This document shows positions 1 through 5,803 of a stretch of 11,209 nt of DNA, in pieces. Origin of the DNA: CAZLLV01 sp964560325 (GTDB lineage Bacteria > Acidobacteriota > Thermoanaerobaculia > Multivoradales > DATKCC01); contig CAZLLV010000145.1 of assembly GCA_964560325.1 (NCBI GenBank), positions 1 to 11,209 on the forward strand. The letters run 5' to 3'. Position 1 is the first letter of the stretch, and each line of letters starts with the position of its first letter. The position numbers were made by a program, and so were the translations under genes. Below the pieces are notes generated by a model that saw nothing but the letters and a program-made list of their open reading frames with translations, had not been told where the DNA came from and made no database searches.

Positions 1-142
1 GCGCTCGCCTCGTCTTCGCTTCGCCGCGTACCGGACGTACACGCCTCACCGGTCGAGAGCGGGCTCGCTCAGGCGCCCCTGGCGACCCCCGCCCCGATCC
101 CCAGGCCCCGAAACGCCCTCGTTGGGGTGGGGGTGGTGGCCG
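1..142 (-). repeat. Left copy of a long dispersed inverted repeat (non-coding)
   Basis: The reverse complement of this stretch matches 700-842 base for base over long runs. By hand alignment, 22 of 22 bases match at the inner G-rich end (121-142 with 700-721). A 20-base block is identical (61-80 with 763-782), and 53 of 60 match at the outer end (1-60 with 783-842). The roughly 30 bases in the middle are diverged and contain small indels. The copy runs into base 1, so it may continue outside the window. No convincing reading frame uses it. It has no transposase, and no target-site duplication can be assessed. Confidence 0.85.
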
Positions 143-181
143 GGCGGGGGCCGAGGCTGATCCCGGGGGCGACATCCAGCG

Positions 182-212
182 GCTCCCAGCGGTTTTTGAC
201 TCCGCCGGGAGC
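182..212. other. Imperfect hairpin overlapping the tRNA promoter
   Basis: GCTCCC (182-187) and GCGG (189-192) pair with CCGC (202-205) and GGGAGC (207-212), with one A/C mismatch and a 9-nt loop. The T-run lies in the loop, not after the stem, so it is not a normal intrinsic terminator. The loop carries the -35 hexamer of the promoter at 196-225, so the overlap may be incidental or may be a protein-binding site. Confidence 0.35.
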
Positions 213-225
213 TGAGGCGTAGAAT
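196..225 (+). promoter_or_regulatory. Sigma70-like promoter for tRNA-Ser(GCU)
   Basis: TTGACT at 196-201 and TAGAAT at 220-225 are separated by 18 nt. Each matches the sigma70 consensus at five of six positions. This is a rare pairing in DNA this GC-rich, and it sits about 90 nt upstream of the tRNA on the same strand. The predicted transcription start near 232 would give an 80-nt leader removed during tRNA processing. The assignment is inferred from sequence and position only. Confidence 0.6.
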
Positions 226-314
226 CGGCGGTCCCTCGCCGGGGGTTTTGTGCTTCCGGTGGACATCAGCCCGGCGCGACCCGCCTCTTCGGCGACCCTG
301 TCGTGCCACCTCGC

Positions 315-406
315 GGAGAGGTGCTGGAGTGGCTGAACAGGGCTGCCTGCTAAGCAGTTGCCCGGGGTAACCTGGGCCGGGGGTTCGAATCCCCCCCTCT
401 CCGCCA
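315..406 (+). tRNA. tRNA-Ser (anticodon GCU), CCA encoded
   Basis: This is a complete cloverleaf of the long-variable-arm class. The acceptor stem GGAGAGG (315-321) pairs with CCTCTCC (396-402). G at 403 is the discriminator base typical of serine tRNAs, and CCA at 404-406 is encoded. The anticodon stem is GCTGC (342-346) with GCAGT (354-358) around the loop CTGCTAA, giving anticodon GCT at 349-351, which reads AGC/AGU serine codons. The variable arm folds as CCCGGG with CCTGGG. The T arm is GGGGG (379-383), TTCGAAT, CCCCC (391-395). It is an isolated gene with its own promoter, lying between two inverted copies of a non-coding repeat. Confidence 0.97.
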
Positions 407-453
407 CCTCATAGCACCGCATCTCGCGCCGTCCTCGGTCGCTCCCTTCCTGC

Positions 454-471
454 GGCGTACGGTCGTACGCC
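454..471. repeat. Perfect 7-bp hairpin between two 12-bp direct repeats
   Basis: GGCGTAC (454-460), loop GGTC, then GTACGCC (465-471) form a perfect stem. The hairpin is flanked by two copies of CGGTCGCTCCCT (436-447 and 477-488), each followed shortly by CTGCGG. It lies 48 nt after the tRNA. No T-run follows it, so an intrinsic terminator is unlikely. The arrangement resembles a REP-type palindromic unit, but I cannot assign a family. Confidence 0.5.
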
Positions 472-699
472 TCGGTCGGTCGCTCCCTGCGGTGGCACGA
501 TCTACGGCACTCTGAGGTGGCGCCCCCCGAGTCCCCCCGATTTGGGTTTCGCGGCGCTTTGCGCCTGCGACTCCCCCGCCCCTCCGTGCGCTCGCGCTTC
601 GCTCTCGCGCGGACTCCCGCTGCGAACTTCACTGCGATAGTTCCTGCCACCGCCCTCGTTGGTGCTCGGCACCTCCACCTCGGCGTTCGTTGCCCTCCG

Positions 700-842
700 C
701 GGCCACCACCCCCACCCCAACGAGGGCGTGTCGGGAGCGGAGTCGGGAGGAGGGGGTCCGAAAGGGGCGCCTGAGCGAGCCCGCTCCCGACCGGCTCAGC
801 GTGCACGTCCGGCACGCGGCGAAGCGAAGACGAGGCGAGCGC
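700..842 (+). repeat. Right copy of the long dispersed inverted repeat
   Basis: This 143-nt stretch is the inverted partner of 1-142, at roughly 85% identity by hand alignment. Identity is concentrated in three blocks: 700-729, 763-782 and 783-842. The diverged middle (about 730-762) is the part that occurs again, inverted and perfectly conserved, at 882-917. That suggests the middle segment is a separate module that can be exchanged. The copy lies upstream of transketolase and about 300 bases after the tRNA. It probably has no protein-coding role. Confidence 0.85.
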
Positions 843-917
843 TACGCCAACGGGGCTCCGAGTCCGCTCGCCGTCCCCGCCGGACCCCCTCCTCCCGACT
901 CCGCTCCCGACACGCCC
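724..917. repeat. Perfect 36-bp inverted repeat (724-759 with 882-917)
   Basis: Bases 724-759, which begin GGGCGTGTCGGGAGCGG and end GGGGGTCC, are exactly the reverse complement of 882-917. The two arms are separated by 122 nt. As RNA they could form a 36-bp stem, which is far too long and too exact for chance. The left arm belongs to the larger repeat copy at 700-842, and the right arm is a stand-alone inverted fragment 110 nt before the transketolase start codon. Confidence 0.9.
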
Positions 918-1027
918 GAGCCTCCACCCGCTCCCTCGGCAGCACCATCCCGCCCTCCCGCATACGCTATCCTCCACGCGCGCCCGCCGCACCGAGACGC
1001 CGAACCGCCAGACCTCCGGGAGACCTC

Positions 1028-3055
1028 ATGAGCGACGATCCTCGCGCCCGCTCCGATCGCGACGCGATCGCCATCGACACCATCCGCTTCCTCGCGGTCG
1101 ACATGGTCGAGCGCGCGCAGTCCGGCCACCCGGGCGCGCCGATGGCCCAGGCGCCGCTCGCGTACTGGCTCTGGACCCGCCACATGCGCCACGACCCGGC
1201 GCGGCCCGACTGGCCGAACCGGGACCGCTTCGTGCTCTCCTGCGGGCACGCCTCGGCCTTGATCTACTCGCTCCTCCACCTCGCCGGCTACGGCCTCTCG
1301 ATGGAGGAGCTCCAGAGCTTCCGCCAGCTCGGCTCGAACACCCCCGGCCACCCGGAAAACTTCCTCACCCCGGGCGTCGAGACGACCACCGGCCCGCTCG
1401 GGCAGGGCGTCGGCAACGCGGTCGGCATGGCGATCGCCGAGGCCCACCTGGCGGCGCGCTTCAACCGCGACGGCTTCCCGCTCTTCGACCACCGCGTCTG
1501 GGTGCTGGCGAGCGACGGCGACCTGATGGAAGGGGTCTCCTCCGAGGCATCGTCCTTCGCCGGCCACCTCGCGCTCGGCAAGCTGAACGTCTTCTACGAC
1601 GCCAACCAGATCACCATCGATGGCGCCACCGACATCACCTTCACCGAGGACGTGGCGAAGCGCTACGAGGCGTACGGCTGGCACGTGCTCTCGGTCGACG
1701 ACGGCGAAGATCTCGACGCGCTCGACCGGGCGATGACCGCGATGGCCGAGGAGACCGGCCGGCCGAGCCTGGCGGTGGTGCGCACCCACATCGGCCAGGG
1801 GAGCCCGAACAAGCAGGGCACCTCCGACGCCCACGGGTCGCCGCTCGGCGCCGACGAGGTGAAGGCGACCAAGGAGGCGTGCGGCTGGCCACTGGAGCCG
1901 ACCTTCCGCGTACCCGACGCGGCACGCGAGGCGTTCGCCGCGGTGCGCGAAGAGGGGGCACGGCGCTCGCGGGCCTGGGACGAGGTGCTCGAGCGCTACG
2001 GTACCCAGCACCGGGACGAGGCGGAGGAGCTGCGCCGCCGTCTCACCGGAGAGCTGCCGGCCGGCTGGCGCGAGCGGCTGCCGAGCTTCGAGACCGGCCA
2101 GTCGATCGCCACCCGCAAGGCGTCCGGCAAGGCGCTCTCGGCGCTCGCGGTCGATGTCCACGAGCTCCTCGGCGGTTCGGCCGACCTCGCCGGCTCGAAC
2201 AACACGACGCTGCCGGACGAGCCGTTCTTCTCCGCCACCGAGCGCGCCGGCCGCAACTTTCACTTCGGGGTGCGCGAGCACGCCATGGGCTCGGTGATGA
2301 ACGGCATGGCGCTGTCGAAGGGGCTGCGGCCGTACGGCGGCACCTTCCTCGTCTTCTCCGACTACATGCGCCCGGCGATCCGCCTCGCGGCGCTCATGGG
2401 GCTGCGGACCACCTACGCCTTCACCCACGACTCGATCTTCCTCGGCGAGGACGGCCCGACGCACCAGCCGGAGGCGCACCTGCTGTCGCTGCGGGCGATT
2501 CCGAAGCTCTCGACGATTCGCCCGGCCGACGCGCGCGAGACCGCGGCCGCGTGGGCGGTGGCGCTGGAGCAGGACGACCGGCCGACCGCGCTGATCCTGA
2601 CCCGCCAGGGCCTGCCGGTGTTGGCCGAGACCGAGGAGCGGGCGCTCGACGGGGTGAAGCGCGGCGCCTACGTGCTCCTCGACCCGAGCGACTCCGAGAA
2701 GGGTCCGCCGGAGGCGATCGTGATCGCGAGCGGGTCGGAGGTCTGGGTGGCGGTCGAGGCGGCGAAGTCGCTCGCCGGCAAGGTGCGGGTGCGGGTCGTC
2801 TCGATGCCGTCCTGGGACCTCTTCGACGCCCAGCCGGAGAGCTACCGCCACGCGGTGCTCCCTCCGGCGGTGACGAAGCGGCTGTCGGTCGAAGCCGGCG
2901 TCACCCTCGGTTGGGAACGCTACGTCGGCCCCGAAGGCACGAGCGTCGGCCTCGACCGCTTCGGCGCGTCCGCCCCGTGGAAGGATCTCGCGAAGCACTT
3001 CGGCTTCACGCCGGAGGCCGTGGCGCAGCGGATCGAAGACCTGCTGGCGCGGTAG
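1028..3055 (+). CDS. tkt: Transketolase
   Basis: Transketolase moves two-carbon ketol units between sugar phosphates in the pentose phosphate pathway, using thiamine pyrophosphate (TPP) and a divalent metal, in the cytoplasm. The 675-residue product has normal family length. Hallmarks visible are SGHPGAPM with His34, NTPGHPE, TGPLGQGVGNAVGMA, the TPP motif SDGDLMEG (162-169) running to Asn193 in FYDANQ, SPNKQGTSDAHG, the catalytic Glu417 in GVREHAMGS, and FTHDSIFLGEDGPTHQP. The first Gly of the usual GDG is Ser162. The ATG at 1028 is chosen because GGGAG (1018-1022) lies 5 nt upstream and the conserved N-terminus begins there. The frame is open back to 659, but that part is repeat DNA. The gene stands alone, with no other pentose-phosphate gene in the window. 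Assignment is near certain. Confidence 0.97.
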   Translation: MSDDPRARSDRDAIAIDTIRFLAVDMVERAQSGHPGAPMAQAPLAYWLWTRHMRHDPARPDWPNRDRFVLSCGHASALIYSLLHLAGYGLSMEELQSFRQLGSNTPGHPENFLTPGVETTTGPLGQGVGNAVGMAIAEAHLAARFNRDGFPLFDHRVWVLASDGDLMEGVSSEASSFAGHLALGKLNVFYDANQITIDGATDITFTEDVAKRYEAYGWHVLSVDDGEDLDALDRAMTAMAEETGRPSLAVVRTHIGQGSPNKQGTSDAHGSPLGADEVKATKEACGWPLEPTFRVPDAAREAFAAVREEGARRSRAWDEVLERYGTQHRDEAEELRRRLTGELPAGWRERLPSFETGQSIATRKASGKALSALAVDVHELLGGSADLAGSNNTTLPDEPFFSATERAGRNFHFGVREHAMGSVMNGMALSKGLRPYGGTFLVFSDYMRPAIRLAALMGLRTTYAFTHDSIFLGEDGPTHQPEAHLLSLRAIPKLSTIRPADARETAAAWAVALEQDDRPTALILTRQGLPVLAETEERALDGVKRGAYVLLDPSDSEKGPPEAIVIASGSEVWVAVEAAKSLAGKVRVRVVSMPSWDLFDAQPESYRHAVLPPAVTKRLSVEAGVTLGWERYVGPEGTSVGLDRFGASAPWKDLAKHFGFTPEAVAQRIEDLLAR

Positions 3056-3122
3056 AGAGGGGGCCTCCCCGCGCGGTCGGCGCCGCCCTCTGGCACCCGC
3101 CTTGCTCGTTCTGGTCCCCGTC

Positions 3123-4121
3123 ATGACCGAACGATCCGAAGCACCGAGTTCCGCGCAGATCGAAGCCGAGAACGGCGGCCGGGGCCGTCACGCCGAGCGG
3201 CCGGGGAAGATCCCGGCGAAGGGTTGGAAGGACGTCCTGCTCCGGGTCAAGGAGGAGATGGGCGACGACAACCTGAACATCGTCGCCGCCGGCATCGCCT
3301 TCTACGTGATGCTCTCGATCTTCCCGGCGCTCGCCGCGGCGGTGGCGATCTACGGCCTGGTCGCGGACCCGGCGGCGGTGCAAGATGCGATCGTGAGCCT
3401 CTCGGGCGTGCTGCCGCCGTCGGCGCTGGCGCTGGTCGAGGAGCAGCTCCGCGGTCTCGTCGAGAGCGCCCCCTCGACCCTCGGATGGGGCGCGGCGGTG
3501 AGCATCGTGGTGGCGATCTGGAGCGCCGCGAAGGGATCGAAGGCGCTGATCGCAGGCGTCGGCCTCGCCTACGACGAGGAGGAGACCCGCGGCTTCGTCA
3601 AGATCCAGGGGCTCTCGCTCCTCTTCACCCTCGGCATCATCGTGGGGGCGGTGGTGAGCGTCGCGCTGATCGCGGTGCTCCCGAACGTGACCGACCGGCT
3701 CGGGCTCGGCCCGGTCGGCACCGTCGTCGCCTTCGTCGCGCAGTGGCTCTTCCTGTTCGTGATGATCCAGGTGGCCCTCAACCTGGTCTACCGCTTCGCC
3801 CCCGACCGCGAGGACGCCCGCTGGCGCTGGATCAATCTCGGCTCGTTCATCGTCGGCGGTCTCTGGATCGCCGCCTCCGGCCTGTTCTCCTGGTACGCGA
3901 CGAGCTTCGCCAGCTTCAACGAGACCTACGGCACGATCGCCGGGGTCATCGTCCTCCTCCTCTGGCTCCAGATCACCTTCTTCCTCATCCTCTTGGGCGC
4001 CGAGCTCAACGCCGAGCTCGAGCACCAGACCGCCATCGACTCCACCACCGGCCCGCCCCAACCGATGGGCGAACGCGGCGCCTACATGGCGGACACGCTT
4101 GGGGAGACCCGGGGAAAGTAG
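3123..4121 (+). CDS. YihY/BrkB family inner-membrane protein
   Basis: The 332-residue polytopic membrane protein belongs to the YihY/BrkB family (formerly mislabelled RNase BN), whose molecular function is unsettled. A charged cytoplasmic N-terminus (about 1-45) precedes the family signature AAGIAFYVMLSIFPAL (55-70). Further hydrophobic segments lie near 120-148, 163-187, 198-222, 240-258 and 270-292. The second hallmark is YGTIAGVIVLLLWLQITFF followed by LLGAELNAELE (291-300). About six membrane spans are expected, as is usual for the family. The ATG at 3123 is preferred. An in-frame TTG at 3102 would add seven residues, and neither has a clear Shine-Dalgarno. It lies 67 nt after transketolase on the same strand, so co-transcription is possible but there is no evident functional link. 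Confidence 0.92.
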   Translation: MTERSEAPSSAQIEAENGGRGRHAERPGKIPAKGWKDVLLRVKEEMGDDNLNIVAAGIAFYVMLSIFPALAAAVAIYGLVADPAAVQDAIVSLSGVLPPSALALVEEQLRGLVESAPSTLGWGAAVSIVVAIWSAAKGSKALIAGVGLAYDEEETRGFVKIQGLSLLFTLGIIVGAVVSVALIAVLPNVTDRLGLGPVGTVVAFVAQWLFLFVMIQVALNLVYRFAPDREDARWRWINLGSFIVGGLWIAASGLFSWYATSFASFNETYGTIAGVIVLLLWLQITFFLILLGAELNAELEHQTAIDSTTGPPQPMGERGAYMADTLGETRGK

Positions 4122-4170
4122 CGTCGAGCGGGTTCCCTCGGACCGCGCCGAATAAGCGACAGGTCTCCCC

Positions 4171-4195
4171 TGTACATCGAGAACGTTGTACAACG
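4171..4195. promoter_or_regulatory. Candidate operator: 12-bp palindrome plus matching TGTACA half-site
   Basis: CGTTGTACAACG at 4184-4195 is a perfect 12-bp palindrome. Its TGTACA core (4187-4192) is repeated at 4171-4176, 16 bp away centre to centre, or about one and a half helical turns. The sites are in the 163-nt spacer before exbD, 89 nt upstream of its ATG, in noticeably less GC-rich DNA. This looks like a binding site for a dimeric regulator. I do not recognise the regulator and see no convincing -10/-35 pair nearby. Confidence 0.4.
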
Positions 4196-4271
4196 AGGCT
4201 GTTGTCGGAACTCTTCGGCCCCACCTCCGGGTCGAATCAGTCAGGAGCGAAAAAGCCTGGACCGAACCGAC

Positions 4272-4279
4272 AAGGAGGT
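4272..4279 (+). promoter_or_regulatory. Strong Shine-Dalgarno of the exbD-like gene
   Basis: AAGGAGGT ends 5 nt before the ATG at 4285. It is a near-perfect anti-16S match and fixes this start. It stands out because the BrkB-like gene, serS and the last membrane-protein gene have no recognisable Shine-Dalgarno. Confidence 0.85.
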
Positions 4280-4284
4280 AGCCG

Positions 4285-4716
4285 ATGAAGCTCGACACTC
4301 GCCTGGTTCCCAGCGAGATCCCCACCGCCTCGATGGCGGACATCGCGTTCTTGCTGGTCGTCTACTTCATGCTCACGATCACCTTCGCCGCCACGCAGGG
4401 GCTCGACCTGGCCCTTCCGCCGGACGAGCCGCGCGAGATCGATCCGGTGGAGTCGGTGCTGGTCGAAGTGCAGCGAGCCGGGGCGTTGGTGGTGGACGGC
4501 CGGCAACTCCCTCTCGGCGGGCTGCTGCCGTACCTCGAGCCGAAGCTGCGCCGAAATCCTGGCAAGCCGGTGATCGTCCGCGCCGCCGACGGGACGCCGT
4601 ACGGCGCCATGGTGGACGTTATCGACGAGCTACGGCAGGGAAAGGGCCGGCTGGGGTTGGTGCAGGAGATTCAACTGGCGCTGCCGACCGATCGTGAGGC
4701 TCTCCTCTGGGACTGA
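4285..4716 (+). CDS. ExbD/TolR-type biopolymer transport protein (orphan)
   Basis: ExbD/TolR proteins form the periplasm-reaching part of inner-membrane motors that use the proton gradient to energise TonB-dependent transport or Tol-Pal. The 143-residue product has the usual layout: a short cytoplasmic N-terminus, one membrane helix (about 18-38), and a periplasmic domain. The sequence IPTASMADIAFLLVVYFM (12-29) is the family's N-terminal signature, and Asp19 is the expected proton-carrying acid. The later segment PVIVRAADGTPYGAMVDVIDELR (95-117) matches the conserved ExbD C-terminal fold. The start is fixed by a strong ribosome binding site. No ExbB/TolQ, TonB or second ExbD is next to it, which is unusual because motors normally come as ExbB-ExbD operons. 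Its stop lies 13 nt from that of the convergent channel gene. Whether it is ExbD or TolR cannot be decided. Confidence 0.9.
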   Translation: MKLDTRLVPSEIPTASMADIAFLLVVYFMLTITFAATQGLDLALPPDEPREIDPVESVLVEVQRAGALVVDGRQLPLGGLLPYLEPKLRRNPGKPVIVRAADGTPYGAMVDVIDELRQGKGRLGLVQEIQLALPTDREALLWD

Positions 4717-4729
4717 CTCTGCCATTCGC

Positions 4730-5782
4730 TCACCGTTGCGACTCCGCCTCCGGCCCGTGGCCGTGGAGGACGGCGCCGGCGTTCCAGCCGTCGGAGGTGA
4801 CGAGCTGGTGCAGCCGGAGGCGGCGGTCTTTGACCTCATCGAGGTAGCGCGCGATCTCTTCGGGCGCGGCGAGCGGGATGCCCGCGCGGGCGAGCGGCTC
4901 GAGGTCCCACCCGGGCAGCTTGCTCTCGTCGGGAAGATCGGCTTGGCGGTAGAGGTCGAGGAGCATCGCGAGGTAGCCGTCGATCGCGGACAGGAAGGGG
5001 CGGGTGATCGAGCGGGGCGGGCGGGCCGGGGCGGCGACGGCGCCGTCGAGTAGGTGGACTGCCTCGGTCAGCACCACGATCCGCAGCACCGTGCTGTTGC
5101 GCGGCTGACGGCTGTGGAAGTAGTGGAGCACCGGGAACGCCTGGTGTTTCTCGCCGTGGCGCGACAGGGTGGGCGCCGCGGTCGCCAGCCGGCCCGGGAG
5201 CGCGCCCCAGCCGTCGTCCTCCCACGCGCCGCTCAGCACCTCCGTCGAGGTCGTGCCGAGATCGTAGAAGGAGCTCGCCATGCCGCGGGCGTCGGTGATC
5301 GCTTCGAGCACGTTGAGGATGTAGGTCACGCCGAGCGTGGCGATCGCGAGGCCGTTCGCCGCTGCCAGAACGGTCGCGATCTGCCACCACCCGGCGCGCG
5401 GCACGTAGTCGCCGATGCCGAGCGTGAGCAGCGAGTAGCCCACGAAGTAGAAGCGGCCGGTCGCGTCCACCGGTGCGCCCTCGGTCGAGATCGAGGCGAG
5501 CTGCGCCGAGAAGACGAGCGACCAGCCGAGCCAGAGGAAGAGCCCCCAGAGGGCGACCACGCCGACCACGAGGAACGGGCCGAGGAGCTCGACCAGCCAC
5601 TCGATCCCCCACCGGCGGTGGAGCCGTTGCGCACCGCGCCAGATGCCGGCCCCGACCTTGGCGGTCAGCGGGCCCGCCCCGCGCGGCGACACGGCCGTCC
5701 AGAAGACGTCGATCACCACGAGGAGCAGGAGGGCGCCGCCGAGGACGACGTAGGCGGCGGCGATCAGGTCGAGGGGGTTCAT
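4730..5782 (-). CDS. Potassium-channel-like membrane protein (two-TM pore plus extra helix)
   Basis: The product is 350 residues. A first hydrophobic helix (about 5-30) is followed by a basic loop and a pore module: a helix at 66-92, a pore helix leading to the filter TLGIGD (120-125), then a helix at 130-157. This matches the Ion_trans_2/K+-channel pore, whose standard filter is TVGYGD. Leu and Ile replace Val and Tyr here, so potassium selectivity is likely but not certain. The remaining 190 residues are soluble and contain no RCK/TrkA nucleotide-binding motif that I recognise. It starts 21 nt after the DUF389 gene's stop on the same strand, which suggests one operon. The convergent exbD-like gene ends 13 nt away, leaving no room for a separate terminator. 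Confidence 0.8.
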   Translation of the reverse strand: MNPLDLIAAAYVVLGGALLLLVVIDVFWTAVSPRGAGPLTAKVGAGIWRGAQRLHRRWGIEWLVELLGPFLVVGVVALWGLFLWLGWSLVFSAQLASISTEGAPVDATGRFYFVGYSLLTLGIGDYVPRAGWWQIATVLAAANGLAIATLGVTYILNVLEAITDARGMASSFYDLGTTSTEVLSGAWEDDGWGALPGRLATAAPTLSRHGEKHQAFPVLHYFHSRQPRNSTVLRIVVLTEAVHLLDGAVAAPARPPRSITRPFLSAIDGYLAMLLDLYRQADLPDESKLPGWDLEPLARAGIPLAAPEEIARYLDEVKDRRLRLHQLVTSDGWNAGAVLHGHGPEAESQR

Positions 5783-5803
5783 CGCGGGTCCGCTTTCCGG
5801 GGC

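Larger units (their letters stand above)
407..1027. other. Repeat-rich non-coding spacer between tRNA-Ser and transketolase
   Basis: I see no believable gene in these 621 bases. The open frames are arginine/proline-rich low-complexity products of GC bias, lack ribosome binding sites, and run through repeats. Visible contents are a doubled CGGTCGCTCCCT (436-447 and 477-488), a hairpin at 454-471, a possible degenerate short repeat copy at 588-662 (starting GCGCTCGC and ending CGCCCTCGTTGG, as the left copy does), the right repeat copy at 700-842, and its inverted 36-bp fragment at 882-917. A weak AT-leaning patch at 961-973 could hold a transketolase -10 (TACGCT or TATCCT), but there is no -35 that I would defend. 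Confidence 0.7.

Noticed and set aside
1..842. Integrated mobile element or genomic island at tRNA-Ser(GCU)
   Set aside because: No integrase, transposase or duplicated tRNA 3' end is visible. The flanking copies are inverted, not direct, so they are not attachment sites.
659..1027. N-terminal extension of transketolase to an in-frame start at 659
   Set aside because: The extra 123 codons translate repeat DNA with no homology to the family. The ATG at 1028 has a Shine-Dalgarno and gives the normal protein length.
407..1027. CRISPR-like or tandem array in the spacer
   Set aside because: The repeats are inverted, of unequal length and irregularly spaced. There are no regular unit-spacer intervals and no cas genes.
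3056..3091. AGAGGG/CCCTCT inverted repeat directly after the transketolase stop as a terminator
   Set aside because: The matching stem is only 6 bp, with a long GC-rich interior and no T-run after it. It could arise by chance.
842..3124. A 760-codon minus-strand frame opposite transketolase
   Set aside because: It is a shadow of the transketolase codon pattern, with arginine-rich composition and no domain.
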